Shown here one piece after another: positions 45,269 to 58,900 of a stretch of DNA of 64,000 nucleotides; position 1 is the stretch's first letter, and each line of letters begins with the position of its first letter. The notes under the pieces are model-generated. The model was given only the letters and a program-made list of their open reading frames with translations, did no database searches and had not been told where the DNA came from. The stretch lies in the NCBI RefSeq assembly GCF_029852145.1, contig NC_079976.1:3596001-3660000 (forward strand). Direction: 5' to 3'. Origin of the DNA: Microplitis mediator (Eukaryota > Arthropoda > Insecta > Hymenoptera > Braconidae). The position numbers and the translations under genes are program-made.

Positions 45269-46260
45269 CTGTAACAAATAAATAAACAAAATTTAATAAA
45301 TAAATTTAAAATTGATCCCAAAAAAATACAAGTATTCAGTTTCCATAAAAAATAATTTTAGTAAAAAATTTACCGCAGAGTAAGTAAACATTGCGGCAAA
45401 ATTTAATTTTTTAAAACTGAGTCATAAAAAAAAAAAAAATAATAAAATGGTGGCCTGTATTAGATATTAGGCAGGCAATAGAAAAACTCAAAGAAATTAT
45501 TGCGACGTAAGTAGATGCGTAGTAAATTCCCCACTTAGTGTATTTTATCATCATCAACAAAACGGGGGTTAAAATTTTTATAGCTGAGTAGTGGGGGAGA
45601 AGTAAGTCGAATAAAGCTCGAGGATTGGCTGTAGATCCCCCTACATGGTCAGTCAATCATTAGAGTGGGAGACACGCGACAACATGAGTCGCGGACGAGT
45701 ATGCCGTGCTCCCATGTCTTTACGCCACGCCTACGACACCCGCGCAAACATGGCCGCGCGCGGATTTCTCGCGACGTCGCGGTCTCTTTTTACTTTAATG
45801 CCCATCGCCGTTTAATCATACAAACCCTTTTATATAGTAGGCCCTATTTTTATTGCATATTATCCTCATTTATTTTATTATCAATCTTAACAACTTTTTG
45901 TAAACTCTCTAAATTAATTATTCATCACTTTTAAATCCACTACGAAATTTTTTAATTTTCTCTATCTCTTGACATCTTAAAATTTTTTTCCGTGCATTTG
46001 AATCTCAATAATAAATTTTTCAATTATTTATTTAATAAAAATTCATCTTTTTTTTTTTAATGTGAAGAAGTTGAACTGAAATTTTTTAGAGAAATTTTTT
46101 TGATGAATTCGTAATTTAAAAATTTTTTGTGTGGAACAAAAATAAAACTTTCAAAGTCAATAAAGTTTTTGTATAAAAATAAGTTTGTATACAATATAAA
46201 TATATGTTGTAATAAATAGTTTAATACATTGTAAAGCTATAGAGCAATTTTTGACATTAA
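45269..46260. other. Upstream of the last PPP4R1 exon found; CpG-rich patch
   Basis: AT-rich except 45656-45810, which is dense in CpG (CGCGACAACATGAGTCGCGG, AACATGGCCGCGCGCGG). The patch could be a promoter. The PPP4R1 N-terminal exon was looked for on the minus strand and not found. Confidence 0.35.
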
Positions 46261-46261
46261 T

Positions 46262-46380
46262 AATGTAACAGTGGCACAGTGGGTTCGGTCATGTTGGTAG
46301 TAAACTAATCGATAATTCCCCGAAATTCGATCGAAGCCATGTAAAACCCGAAGACCCTTAATCTACCCCACACATCGTCC
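46262..46380 (+). other. Possible tRNA-derived SINE head or pol III promoter
   Basis: TGGCACAGTGGG at 46272-46283 fits the A box (TRGCNNAGYNGG). TTCGATCGAAGCC at about 46326-46338 is close to the B box, at tRNA-like spacing. No tRNA cloverleaf could be drawn, so it is not called a tRNA. Confidence 0.2.
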
Positions 46381-48888
46381 AAACAAAACAATAATAATAA
46401 CAACAATTAAACAGTAAAATTTTGAAAATTTATGAATACAAAAAAAAATCAATTTGTAAAAGTCATTTTTATAAAAGATAGTTTACACGAGTCATCTTTT
46501 TCATCTGCCGATTGCCAGGTGTTGTTACAAATAATAATCAACTAGAGAACTAAAATTAGAGAACTGCAGACATCTGTCATCTATTAGTCTATTTTTATGA
46601 AAAATTTGTCTATTGCAAAAAAAAAGAAAAATTCTTTTAAAAAAAAAAAAAAAAAATTTTACATTTTCATAAAACGTATACCTGTAGCTCAAGGGCAGAA
46701 TTTAGGGGCATAAATGAGGACACGAGATAAGTTTTTGGGGAAAAAGAGAGGAATGTGGTCGTTTGGAAAACCATAAATCAATAGAAGCCGCTTGGAGTAC
46801 GGGACAGGTGCGAGAGAGGAAAATACTACAGCGGCTTACCACCCGAAGCTAATACACACGAAACAGCCCTGGGTAAATCTCGGTGGGGTCGCAATATATA
46901 TATATATACCTAGACAACACACAATACAAACTCTCAGTGTCTATGTTCATGTAAAATAAAGTAAAATAAACCCTTGTAAATCCATCCCGAGCCATCCGAG
47001 GCCAATAGTCATTGAATTTGACAGCCCAACAGACAAAAGTTTCTCCAAAATTTATAATACTTAAAAAACTTGTGTCAGGACTGAGTAAATAAACCTTAAA
47101 ATTTGCTAATCCACTCGCTTTCTCTTTATTATTTAAATTAAAATTTATCTTTTTTTTTCTTCCTCAAAGTTCATAAATAAATCCTGCCTTTTTTTTCATT
47201 TACTCATTTTAGGATTTGAATTTTAAAATAAATAACTAATGACAAAATAAATAAAAATGGCGCGAAACGACAGTTGTTAGTATGAGCAAAAGGGTCCTCG
47301 GACCATAAGGAATGTTGTGTTGTGGCACAAGGCAGTTGCACCTTTGCTGTAAAGGTATACATATATATATAAGAAGCTAAAGAAGAGAACAAGGATAAAG
47401 AGGATGAGGAGGAGGATATTGTACAGAAGGAGAGAAAAAGAAACGACGAGCAAGCTGAAAGTCAATGCACCGTAGGAGAATGCAACGCCGCCGCGTTAAC
47501 GCGTCCCCCTGCTTGCTCCCTCATCGTGTTTCGATACACACTGAGTATAACGTCAAAGTGCATTCTACCGTGTGGTATACATACATACATTTATATATAC
47601 ATTTATATACACAAGTACAGAGACTGTGTTGTACTAGACGATCGAATACGCAGTGCGTAGGCAGAGCTCTAGGAGTTACCGGTAAAGTCAACAGTTGATA
47701 TATACCACCAAGTATATATACTTACGTTGTTAATTTAATCGTAGGCGGTAAACTGTTTGTTGTTTATAATTTTTAAAAAATATCATTGGGAAATGCAGCA
47801 TCAACTGCATTGAGAACAAAAGATTGGTTATAATAAACAGAGAAGAGATGAGATGAGAAGAGAAGAGAACAGATTGTTGGTTTACTATATATTTTATTAT
47901 GTATTGTGTGGCCAGTGTGGCTGCTGTTACCACTTCTTAGAAGCTATAATGCACTGGAGGCCAGTTTTAAAAGTAGAGGGGTTAATGCGCAGTTTCTCTC
48001 TACATACGATAGAACCGGGTGGTCCTTTGGTTAAGATGTAAACAACTTGGTACTTGAAAGTTTAAAAATTAATTATTCAAATTTATAAACAAACTGGGCA
48101 ATATATGTATACATATATAACTGTGTATTCATATATTTTTTTAAATTATTCTTTGATAAGTTTGTTTGAATTTTTTATCAAAAGTAGAAAGAGAAATTTG
48201 AGTGAAAAAATTTTTTTTTTCTTCAGATATTTTTGAATTGTTTATACTGCAATGACAATGACGTTTGTGTGGTCGTACGCAGTTCAGTCACTCGGTCGTC
48301 GCACTGTATGTGCGTTATATTGAGAAATGGTGGTGCCATCTGTGCGAGTGTACGGTAGTAATGATACGGTATGTGTGTAAGTATAATATAAGGGGAAATG
48401 AAAGAGCGAGGAAGAGAAAATGATAAAGATGGAATGGAATGGTTGTGTAAGAGGAATGAGGAATGAGGGGGAACACCTAGTACGTGACTGTGTACGTGTA
48501 TGTCCACTCTCGCGTAACCGTCGAGTGTCAGCGTTGTGTTGGGATCCCAAGTAAAAGAGTAAATGAGAGAGTGGAAGTGTGAGAGATGGATAGATTGTGT
48601 GTGTGTTGTGTGTGTGCGTGTGTAATATACATGACACGATGATAGAACGGGGAAGAAGGGAAAGAGGAAGGGGAGAGACGTCTGTGTGGCCCCGTACCGC
48701 GTGGTGTGGGATCAACGTGAGTAGCGTGTGTACGCCAAGAACGAGGCAATGGATTAAGCGCATGCGCTAAATCTTTACTCACTCGCCACTGAATGAACTA
48801 CCCCCACCCTATCGGTATTTTATACTACACGATACTCGATAGACTGAACCATGTTATATCCTACTATACCTACATACTATTTTTATAC

Positions 48889-48923
<35 letters not shown>

Positions 48924-51900
48924 ATGTATATATATATTTTTTATTATTATTAATGATGATAATTTTATTATTCCTAGAGAACTTATTTTTCGATAAATTA
49001 GAATTGCTGGATGATTTATTTAAACCAATGATTTATGTGAAAATGTACGTGACATTAAGAAAATAGGATTAGGGGTGTGTTGTATGGGTGTGGATGTCAA
49101 AAACGAGGGAAAATTTATATATGTATATATTATTAGTAATAGTAATATGTATTGGAGTAGAATAGTGCATTAGGAAAAGGCGGTTTAAGATGCACGACAT
49201 ATGCGAGAGCGTGTGTGCAGCTGCGAGATAACTATTGGGGCCGGTGGGTGACACGTTTTTCGAAGAATGTCCCACCATTACTGTGCCACAGTTTTTGTAT
49301 CCATGTGTATGTGTGCTGTAAAGCCAAAAGAGAAAGAGAAAAGTATTGATTTGTAGGGTGAGACTACGGTGTCCCTACCAATAAAATTTTCATGCTGACG
49401 TGAGTTAACAATCCCAAACTACCCCTTCTTAGTAGTAGATACACGTTTTTTTACCCTCTCTTATCTAGGTATTTTGTCAATGTAATTTGTGATGACGGTA
49501 ATTAATTTTGAATTTTTGTTTGATGAGAAAAAAAAAATGGAGTATGATGAAATAGTTTGTTTTGGTTGAAGTATGACAGAGTTTTGATGTAAAATTTTGC
49601 AAGTGAATGTACTTTAGCTGGGATGAAGACGAGGAGGAGGAATAAACACTGGTGAGGCAGCGAGATGAAGAAAAAAAATAGAGAGGAACGGCCGAAGAGA
49701 AGAGTCTTGGTATGGAAGAAGAAGTAAACAAGTGGATGAGGATGAGGTAGGACGGGACGGTGGTCAGTGCATTTGGTGCATTCCTCTGCAGTCTGCGCCG
49801 AAGCAAACGCAACAAGGAGATAAAGATAAGAGAGTAAGTGAGTGAGTGAGTGAGTGAGTGAGGAAGAGGGTGAGCAGTTGATGCCGTGAGAGGAGACAAG
49901 GAAGAGAAGCTCGCCACTTTGGACCGACCAACGCAAACCGCATTCCCGGCCGTGACCTTCGCTAGGACATCGCCACTGCCCCCACTTACCCCACACTCTA
50001 CTCTACTCTAACGCGCTCACTCTCCGCGAATTGACTTTCATGTTTGTAATTTTTCAAAATGAATTTTTTTTTGCATCAAAATTTAAGGCGATAAAATTTT
50101 TAGGCGAAGAATTTATTTTTTAGTGGAATTCCGGTGAATTATTATGAGGAATTTAGTCGGGAGTCTTTTTCTAATTTACGAGGATAGCCGCCCTGAATCT
50201 GGGCAAATATTTGTCGAGCGTCTGACTAACGGGTCGTCGTGGCAAGTGATGGTGAACTCGGGGGTGTGAGACGCGGGAATAAAGAAGAATATAAAAGAAA
50301 GAAAGAATAAAAAAAATAAAAAAAATTGTTGAAGAAAAAAAAACGGGACAGTGAAAGAAGGTAGAGACACTCATTCATAGTTTCTAGTTGACTGCTTCGA
50401 AGGAATCACAACACTAGTGTAGAGTACGAGGTAGAGTAGTCTTTAGTCTTATTCGGTCTCATAATCATCCTCTACTCATTTAATAAAATTCCAGAGATTC
50501 ATTTCAACAGAACCACCGCTATCATAATCATATTAACAGTAATGATAATAATTATACCAACAGGAAGAAATAAAAAAATAAAATAAAAGGTATGGTGTTA
50601 ATAGACTCCAAGGTTCGCCGCTCTAATTAACACCTTTTCTCATCGCATCTATTTTTTTTTTTCAGCATAAATACCGACCGACTTGGGCGCTTTTTTATTT
50701 TTCCAACAGTTAAAAATAATCAGCTCGCATTCAAAATTTAAAATTTTTTAAATTTAAATTGCGCGGGAAAATTTGAACTATTGGTAGAAATAAATAAAGT
50801 AAAATTTCTATGAGGCGTAAGTGGGAATTCACACAAAATTGAGGTAAATTTCGATTGTAAAATTTAAAAATTGATATTAAAAAATTTTTCGCGCCACAAG
50901 GAATCTAATTATAGATTATTAAAAAATAAAATGTTTAAAATCCTCAGAGCATTCATGTGAGATATGAATGAGCGCCAGAGAAGGGATCGGGGTAGAGAAA
51001 GTGTTGTTTACCGTCTGCACAAAGTGAAGACGTACTGAGTGTACGTGTGGTTGTACTACAGCATTATACATCTGAGAAAAATAATAATAAGGATAATAAT
51101 AAAAATAAAAATAATAAAAAATGAACAAGTAGTCAACACACATAACAGGGAGAATTTTGCCCCGACGCTGCTGCGGGTCCGGGGCCCGAGGATTCGAAGA
51201 AAGAAGAGAAACAAAAGTCAACGACCTGACGAGCCTCTTGATGTTATTAAGTCAACCTGGAACCCCTTGTCTTAGCATTTATTCTTTACTTTTTTTCATA
51301 CTTTTTCTCCAGTCTTATCAATCAAAATTTAATCTCCGCAATTCTTCAAATTTTTTCTTCCCCCCCAATTATTCATGTCCATGGATCTAAATAATAAATT
51401 TACTAGCAATAGATTAAGCCACCGTTACGTGACCAATTGACATATGACCGGATATTCGGCACCTGCTTGATTTTTTAAACCCCAAAATTCGTCGGATTCC
51501 AATCAAAATGTTTTTAAATAATTTTTTGATAATAAAATGCGGGAATTTTGAATTTAAGAGAATTAAATTTGAATTAAAAAAAAAATAATAAAGTGGAACG
51601 AAATTTGAGAATTGATGGATATGAATACAAATAAAATGCGGTAGAGTATAAGAGAGTAGAGTGGAGTGAGGGGAGGGAAGTATAGTAACAAGAGAGGGTC
51701 AGTAGCTTCGCGTTCTCATGCATTCCGTTCTGTCATGGCGGTCGGCGACTACTCAGACGGTTGTGTGTCCCGCTCGCGGTATTTCTTTCTTCGTTGCACT
51801 CTTTTACGTTGCGTTATCGCGTTAACTTGTCTTACTACACTTAATACTAGTGTGGTAGTGAGTAAGTGAGTGAGTGAGTGAGCGAATGAGTTTAATAGAA

Positions 51901-52323
51901 AGAGAAAGATAAAAGTAAAGTATAGAATATATATGTATATCTAAGGAGTAAGAGAACTTGAGGTCGAGTAAGAGAAGTGGGAGGGGAATTGCTGGTGCAC
52001 TAAATGGCCCGACCGAGGCGCCCGCTCTCACGCTGCTCAAGCCCCCAGTCTCATTCCCCACTATCTTACTCATTCTCTGCTGTCCTTGTTACTCTTTCAT
52101 TCTATATAATATAACACGTTATGTTATTCCCGTGTCTTGTTCACTCTATTTCGCGTCCCGCGACCCTCAGGCCCGCGAGTATCAGCACTCGAGCGGCCAG
52201 TGGCCGACGTTTCCCCACTCGCGATCGACGCGGCGGGATGTAAACAAGTCCCAAACGATACCGATTTTATTTTCTCATGCACCTTGCACTTTTTTAAAAA
52301 TTATTTCAATTTATTTTTACTCA
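46381..52323. other. Non-coding, simple-repeat-rich region
   Basis: Contains (TA)n at about 46895 and 48890-48920, (TG)n near 48595-48625, (GAGT)n at 49835-49860 and 51860-51880, and long purine-rich tracts (about 49620-49730). All ORFs here are low-complexity Ser/Tyr/Leu/His strings opposite those tracts and show no domain or splice-phase support. Purine/pyrimidine asymmetry and CpG are higher than in 1-42 kb. Confidence 0.45.
48758..48767. promoter_or_regulatory. NRF-1-type palindrome GCGCATGCGC
   Basis: Motif match only; it lies next to a GC-richer stretch (48640-48780) and about 3.5 kb upstream of the first PPP4R1 exon found. Confidence 0.25.
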
Positions 52324-52531
52324 TACACAGAAAAAAAAAATTATCTTCTGACTGAAGGTAAATATTCTTGATTCAAAAAAATTTTTTTGGAGACCTAAAT
52401 TTTTTCAGATAAAGTAGAAATCTCCGACCAAGACAAATTCTCTTGGCTCAAGAAAATCTTGACTTGGTTCCCGAAAATGTTTGTCTTCAAAAATATTTTC
52501 TTGACTCAAGATAACGTTTTTTTTCTGTGTA
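52324..52531. mobile_element. MITE with TACACAGAAAAAA ends
   Basis: TACACAGAAAAAAAAAATTA at the left and AACGTTTTTTTTCTGTGTA at the right bound about 208 bases. The interior has TCTTGACT/AGTCAAGA-type words in both orientations. Confidence 0.65.
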
Positions 52532-55231
52532 TGTGACTGAGATTGAATTTATTTTTTCACATCACAGGTAGACGAGATTTTTGATATCTGGAGATATATC
52601 ATGATCATGATCATGAGTACAAGCAGTGAAATCAGATGTAAGATGGACTGCGATGGGGAAGAGAAAATAAGAATAAGAATAGAGGAAGCCAAAGGGTCCG
52701 CGAATGCGAAACCGACAACAATAACACGAGTGAGGGCATGAATGCCTCCTCGTGTGTTCTCTGTGTTATGCACCGTATGTTTGCACATGTGCGGGAGCGA
52801 TGAACTTGAGAAGCTTCTTTAGCTTACACACTTTGTCGCAACGTTCAAGGATTTTAAAATTTTTTTATTTTCATTCTCAGTTTTCAAATTTCAATTTTAT
52901 GAGTCATCAAAAATTCCATGACTCATCGATCGGGAATTTATTTTAAACATTTCTGCGAAACCTATTGTCAAAATTACATTTATTATTATTTGTATAATTA
53001 GTAATTAAAATTAATTACTGTATTTAGTTACTGATAATAAACTTTTGGCATTTGTCGACTCAAAGTTTACGGATTAAATAAAATTAAAATAAAATTCATT
53101 CATAATAATTCTCAAGGCCGTATCGCCGACATCCGCTACTGAGAACTTCTAATCCGAGTTGAGTCGAACCAAGAGCGAGATAATAAAATATATATACATA
53201 CATATATATATATATAAATGTCAGAGACAAGGGCGAACGCGAGCATTGTCGAGTCAATGCGTCATCAGATCAAAAAAAAATAAAAATTATTTCTTGAAAT
53301 AACAATTCGTATATTTCACTCTTATTCTCCAAAATACGTGACAGGTTTTTTTAAAAATATATTTATATATTAATACATACTCGGGTTAAATTATCCATCA
53401 GTTGTCACTTCCGATAACTTTTCTTTAAATTTAATGTCCGTTGAGGTGCAACTGAGTTTAATACCCCGTGTATTTGAACCTCGCTGTCTGTACATTCAAG
53501 TCTGAACGCTGGCCAAAGCGCGAGTTTGAGTTTAAGTTTAAGCCAAAGCCAAGTAAAGACGACGGGCGGCCGTAAAAAGAAGAAAGATAGTAAGGGGAAG
53601 AACGCGAGTTCTCGTATCCCGTTGGTATGGGAACACACACGGTCTCCCGGACACGTGTGTTTCACTTCCTGCCTCGGACCGGAAGTCTCTATAGTACTAT
53701 AGCGCACTGTAGTGTAGCGTGACCCACGTTAAAAGGCCCTATTACCAACTTCAATGGTATAAGAAATGGTTCAATTACCGGTCGAGCGTTAGCTTCTTAT
53801 TCTTTTCTTACTCTTCTAACTCTTACTTCAAACGGTCCGCTAATTTTTTTATACATTACATTACATTGTGCATCCTCACAAGAATTTATTTCATTCAAAT
53901 TACCCGCGAGTTTAATTCAAATAATTTATCTTTTTTTAAATTTTGAATTTAATAAAATCACTCCCACGTGCCGATCGAGTAGACACGAGAGAACCTTTTA
54001 ATCAGTGACAGAGCCCACCCGACTATTTGCTAAGATCAAAGAGAAACTGTAAATCACGGCTGTTAAATTCACAGCAGTAAATTTTCCCGCGGGAGAAGAA
54101 GACATTTTTATTTTTTCTTCCACTTAATCTCGCTCTTCCTCTTTCTATCCTCGTTACTCTCAATCACTCTGTGTATACATTATTATTACTCTTATCTTTT
54201 TTTTATATATATAAAAAAAAACTTTTTACTTCTTACGTTATATTATTCTTCTTTATATCAACACTATTTTCCCGATGGTTTTCCATTTCACTTGACATGT
54301 CGCTGCCGCCAATCTCCGACCGTCAGTTCAAAGTCTTATTTAAACTTCGCTCGGTTCGCAAAAGTATAAAAAGATCGAGTGAAAAAAAATTTTTTTTTTT
54401 TTTTAATATAAAAAAAAAAGGAGGGGAGGGGGAAGTTTAACCGCGTCGTTTCCGGTCGCGCCGCGGCGTCATCGACCCACGTGTATTACTAGTGATTTTA
54501 AAATAATTAACAAATGTCTTCACTTTTAAAAATTTCATTGTTGAGGAGTGGAAATTTAAAAAAATTTAAAATGTCACGTGCACTAGACACACCCGGACAA
54601 TTAGTGTCACGAAATAACGTTTTACTAGTGAGCGGTTGACAATGAGGATGACAACGATCCACTCGCGACGGAGGTCGGGGGTAAACTGAGAACGACAGTC
54701 CCGCCACTGCGTTCATACGAGCACTACCGGCCACGCAAGTACGCGTGCCCCGTTGCCGCATACAACTGCGCATTACCGACGCACGAATTAACAATGCGCA
54801 TGCGCAACAATATTCGTAATAATAATAATGATAACCAAGACAACTAACACTCACGGGGGATAAAACAGACCCGTTACTTCTCAGAAACAAACCGACGCTC
54901 GCCGCCAAACAGACCTGCATCTCCTTCCATCATCACAATCACCATCACCACCACCATCACCATTATAATCATCATAATCATACATACTTTACGATTATCA
55001 TAAGTGTTGATGTTTCAAACTAAAACCATATGAGGTTAAGAATGCAATGGAATTTATTTATATCCATGACGTTTCTTTGTAAGTATTATATATATTATAT
55101 ATATAATATATAATACAAAAAAATTTTTTCTTGTTATGTCCGAAGAAAATTTTATTTGCCCCAATAAATTTTTCGCGTTATGAATCGATAACTACAATTT
55201 TCTTATGTCAAGAAAAATTATGACACTCAAG
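52532..55231. other. Non-coding; CpG-rich promoter-like stretch at 54.4-54.9 kb
   Basis: 54420-54910 is markedly CpG-rich (CCGCGTCGTTTCCGGTCGCG; CCGCCACTGCG) and contains a perfect TGCGCATGCGCA palindrome at 54795-54806 (NRF-1/Ewg type). It is followed by a (CAC/CAT)n tract. A promoter is plausible; neither strand shows an accepted exon. The rest is AT-rich spacer with short TA repeats. Confidence 0.4.
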
Positions 55232-55936
55232 TATGATACTGAAGTTATCTGACGTTTAATAGTTTTTGAATTTTTTTAAAAACTAAATTATAAAAAAAAA
55301 TATTTGGAAAATTGGACCTATAGTTTTTTTAATTTTCTACCTGTATATTTTTTTAATTCTGTTTTTATTCAAATTGAATTTTTGAAAAAAAAATCCGAAA
55401 ATGAAAATTATCAATGGATCGAGTGAATAATTAATAAAATAAAATTTTCAAAAAATGCGCATTTAGAAAGTTTAAAAATTAATAAGTGCATTTTTTGTAA
55501 ATATTATTTTTTAAATTATTTCTTCTATTTAATTATAATTTTAAATTTGTCTGATGTCTGTTACATTCTCATTTGTCCCTCAAGTTAGCTGGCGTCTAAT
55601 AATTTTTGAATTTTTTTATAAGCGATTAAAAAAAAAAATATTAAAAAAATTAAACCTATAGATTATTTAATTTCTGACTCGTGCGTATTTTTAGTTTTTT
55701 TTTTTATGCAATCGATTTAAAAAAAAAATCAAAAATTTGTCAGTAGTCTGTCAACTTACGAGTATGAATATAGCAGACGTCAGACAAATTTAAAATTATA
55801 AATAAATAGAGGAAATAATAAAAAAAAAATATTTTATAAAAAATCTTATCAATTTCAAAATTTTTTAAATTTAATTTTATTGATTGTTTATTTATAATTT
55901 CAAATTTGTCTGATGTCTGCCACATTCACCCTCATT
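55232..55936. mobile_element. Alternating block of family B and family A elements
   Basis: Order: B-type left end at 55232 (ATGATACTGAAGTTATCTGA), A-type body at about 55405-55575 ending CTGATGTCTGTTACATTCTC, B-type at 55577-55757 (CAAGTTAGCTGGCGTCTAAT ... TCAACTTACGA), A-type at 55757-55936 (GAGTATGAATATAGCAGACG ... TCTGCCACATTCACCCTCAT). Confidence 0.6.
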
Positions 55937-58900
55937 GCTAACTTTAGGATCATGGAAAAATTTTTCGCGCCAAGAAATCCTTTTTTTCTGTATATATTTA
56001 TGAAATAGGAATTAGTTTTAGTGATGCAATATAAGAAAAAATTTCCTCAAGTCCAATTCTTGTATGTTCAATTCAAAATAAATATATATATATATGAAGA
56101 GCATGGTGTAGTATAGAGTCTGGGAATAACTCGCGAAACATTATTAAGGTCAGTGGCGTATAGCAGTGGCCGAGACAAGAGCAAATGAGACAACTCTCCA
56201 GGGCCGTGTCAAGTTCGTACGAAAGTAAAATCAACAATTGGTATGTATATATGTGATATGTATATGTGTATGTATAAGTGTATCAACTATTATTATATTT
56301 TTTATTCGTTAGATATTCAGCGGACGATAGACGGACGGATGGATGAAAAAAAATTATCATGAGAATAGAGAGTAAATTTTTTTTGATATTCTTTTGTATG
56401 TTATCGATTAATCCATTAGCGAATATTCCCAGACATTTCACCTGATGCCAGACTAAACATTTGCAACTAGTCCTCGTCTGGATGGACTGGGTGTAGTGGT
56501 AGTTACTGCTGCTGTAACTCGGACCAACTATAATAGAATAGACGAGCAAAGAGAATAAGAGAAGGGGAGACTGTGACTTAACTTGTAATTGTTATTTACA
56601 CGTTGTCCAAGTCCTGGGTAACGGGTTTTAGAGCTGCTGCATACTGACAATGCAGGAGCAGAACCAGCAGAAACATCAGCAACTTGCGATACCGTCTCTC
56701 TAACGCACAGTCGACAAAGCTGTAAAGCTGCCAAGTTTTGTTGAGTGTATGCAAGTCCGGATGAGGATAAGGATGAGTATGAGTGTGAGTATGAGTACGA
56801 GGATGACGATGAAGATGAGTATAAGCAGCAGATGCATCTGAAGATCTTCACAACAGGAAATTTCTCCTCTCACTCACTCACTCTTTCTCTCATTCACAAT
56901 CACTTGTTTATTCCTTGTCTTCATTTCTCGTTTCTGTCCCCTCATACACTCGCGGTCGTTGTCGTAGTCATCATCATCATCATCATCATCATAATAATAA
57001 TCGGCAGTGTTGTCGAGAGACGAGCACTGAGGACAAGTACAATTTTAACCCTTCTTTTAAATCTACGTATCTCTTTCTTCATTCGCTTACACTCTGACGA
57101 GTATTCTCTGTAGTGTACACACTCGACTCAGTACAAACTGTACCACCGAATGCTATGCACAAATTTTAATATGTGCAACTGAGAAAGGGGAGAGAGAAAG
57201 AGAGGGAGAGACAGAGAAAGATGTAGAGCGCGGGCGCGGGCGCGTTACTGTTAAGGCTCAGGCGTGGTCTCGTGAATGGACCGACGTGTTTTACGCTCGA
57301 CGCATTACACACACGCAATACTACTATTAACTATACTAACTAGTGTACTATATACTACTAAGTATGAAAAAAATAATAATAGTAATAATAAAAATGTCAA
57401 TGAGCGAAATTGCGTGAGCGTAATTATCGACCGGGTGAATGCGTGTAGAAAAAAAATCAAGTCATTTACTTGGGATATTAAAATTTCTGTAATAATCCAT
57501 CATTGTAATGAATATTTTGCTTTGTTCATCATTTTTCACGTGATGTTACATATATTCATTCATTAACATCGCGCTATATTTTATTAAATGAAGATAGAGG
57601 AATCAATTGAATTGAATGGAAGTACAAATAAGAGAATGTAACAGAAATAAAAAAAAAAAAAAAAAAAAAAAATGTAGGAGGGATATTGTGGTGGTGAATG
57701 CCGGTGAATGAACCGTAGAAAAATGTCAATGAGAGCAATTATTATTGCACGAGTGTGTGGTGTTAGCGCATGCGTTTTAAATTTAAGCGGGAGAGAGGGT
57801 GTGGGTGCATTAGCCGTCACGGGCAACTAGTATGTACTCACACAACAAGGAGATGGTAGTGAAAGAGGTAAAAGAGGAGCTGAGGAGGAAGGATTTCATC
57901 AGTGTATGTGCGGGTGTCATCGCGCTCGCACGTGCAACTATTGCCACGTATGGTAATTTAATGCATAATTACTTATTATTTTATTACTGCTCTGCATATT
58001 TAAATGTTAATTTAATTTGCCTAATTGTTTAGAATATTATAATTATTATAATTGTTGATTGTTTTTTTTTTTTTTTATTACTAGTTTCGGTCTATTAAGT
58101 ACTGCATCTTAAATAAAACGCGTTTAATTACAACCGGCAATTAACTTTGAGTACCGGAGAACACGCGTGGGTGACTTGTACGCCGTGAGATACGATTTCC
58201 CGCGGCCGCGGGCCCGTTGTAGTACAAAACTGTATCACAAATGCGACAAAGAACCAATGCTACTTTTTAGTATGAATATGTATGTATGTATGTATATATA
58301 TTTATGTATGTATGTGATAGTGAGGAAGAAAAAGAGATAGAGAAAAAGATACAACGGGTACGGTTGGCTCGCATTCATAAAGCACCGGACACGCTCGGTA
58401 TATGCGCGCGGCTAAACCTTTTCCTTTATTTCTTTTCACGAGTATGTACTATACTACATACCACTATCATATTATTTAGATGCTAAAGTTTTAAGTCGCT
58501 TGAGTAAACTTGTTACATACTTAATAATACGCCTACTTAATTTTTTTTTTTTTTTATGTACTTGGATTATTACCGTCAGCAATATTTTTCTCTTCGCTTA
58601 TTCTCTACTTCATTCATTAATTTAAAAAAAAAAAATTTACAATTAAACTCGAGTACGGGATTTTTAAAATGAGTATTGAGTAAAGTCTGTGGTTGATGAC
58701 ATCATGGGTATAGTGAGTGAAGGCAAACGACAGTAAATATGTGTGTGTATGTGTGTGTGTGCGTTGAGGTTGAGAAGTAGATGAGAGTGTGTAACACAAA
58801 TGTCACATGGTGGGCAGAGAATGGGGAGCGAGAGGAACTGGTACGGCCATGTGTGGGACCGGAAGTGTGAGTATCCGGCCAGACTCGTGTGGGCTTTTCT

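Noticed and set aside
46262..46380. tRNA gene
   Set aside because: A- and B-box-like words are present but no acceptor stem or anticodon arm can be drawn. Kept only as a possible SINE head.
54903..55005. Minus-strand Asp/Gly-rich reading MYDYDDYNGDGGGDGD as a PPP4R1 first exon
   Set aside because: It is a direct reading of a (CAC/CAT)n repeat; the following donor is weak and no linking exon to 45268 was found.
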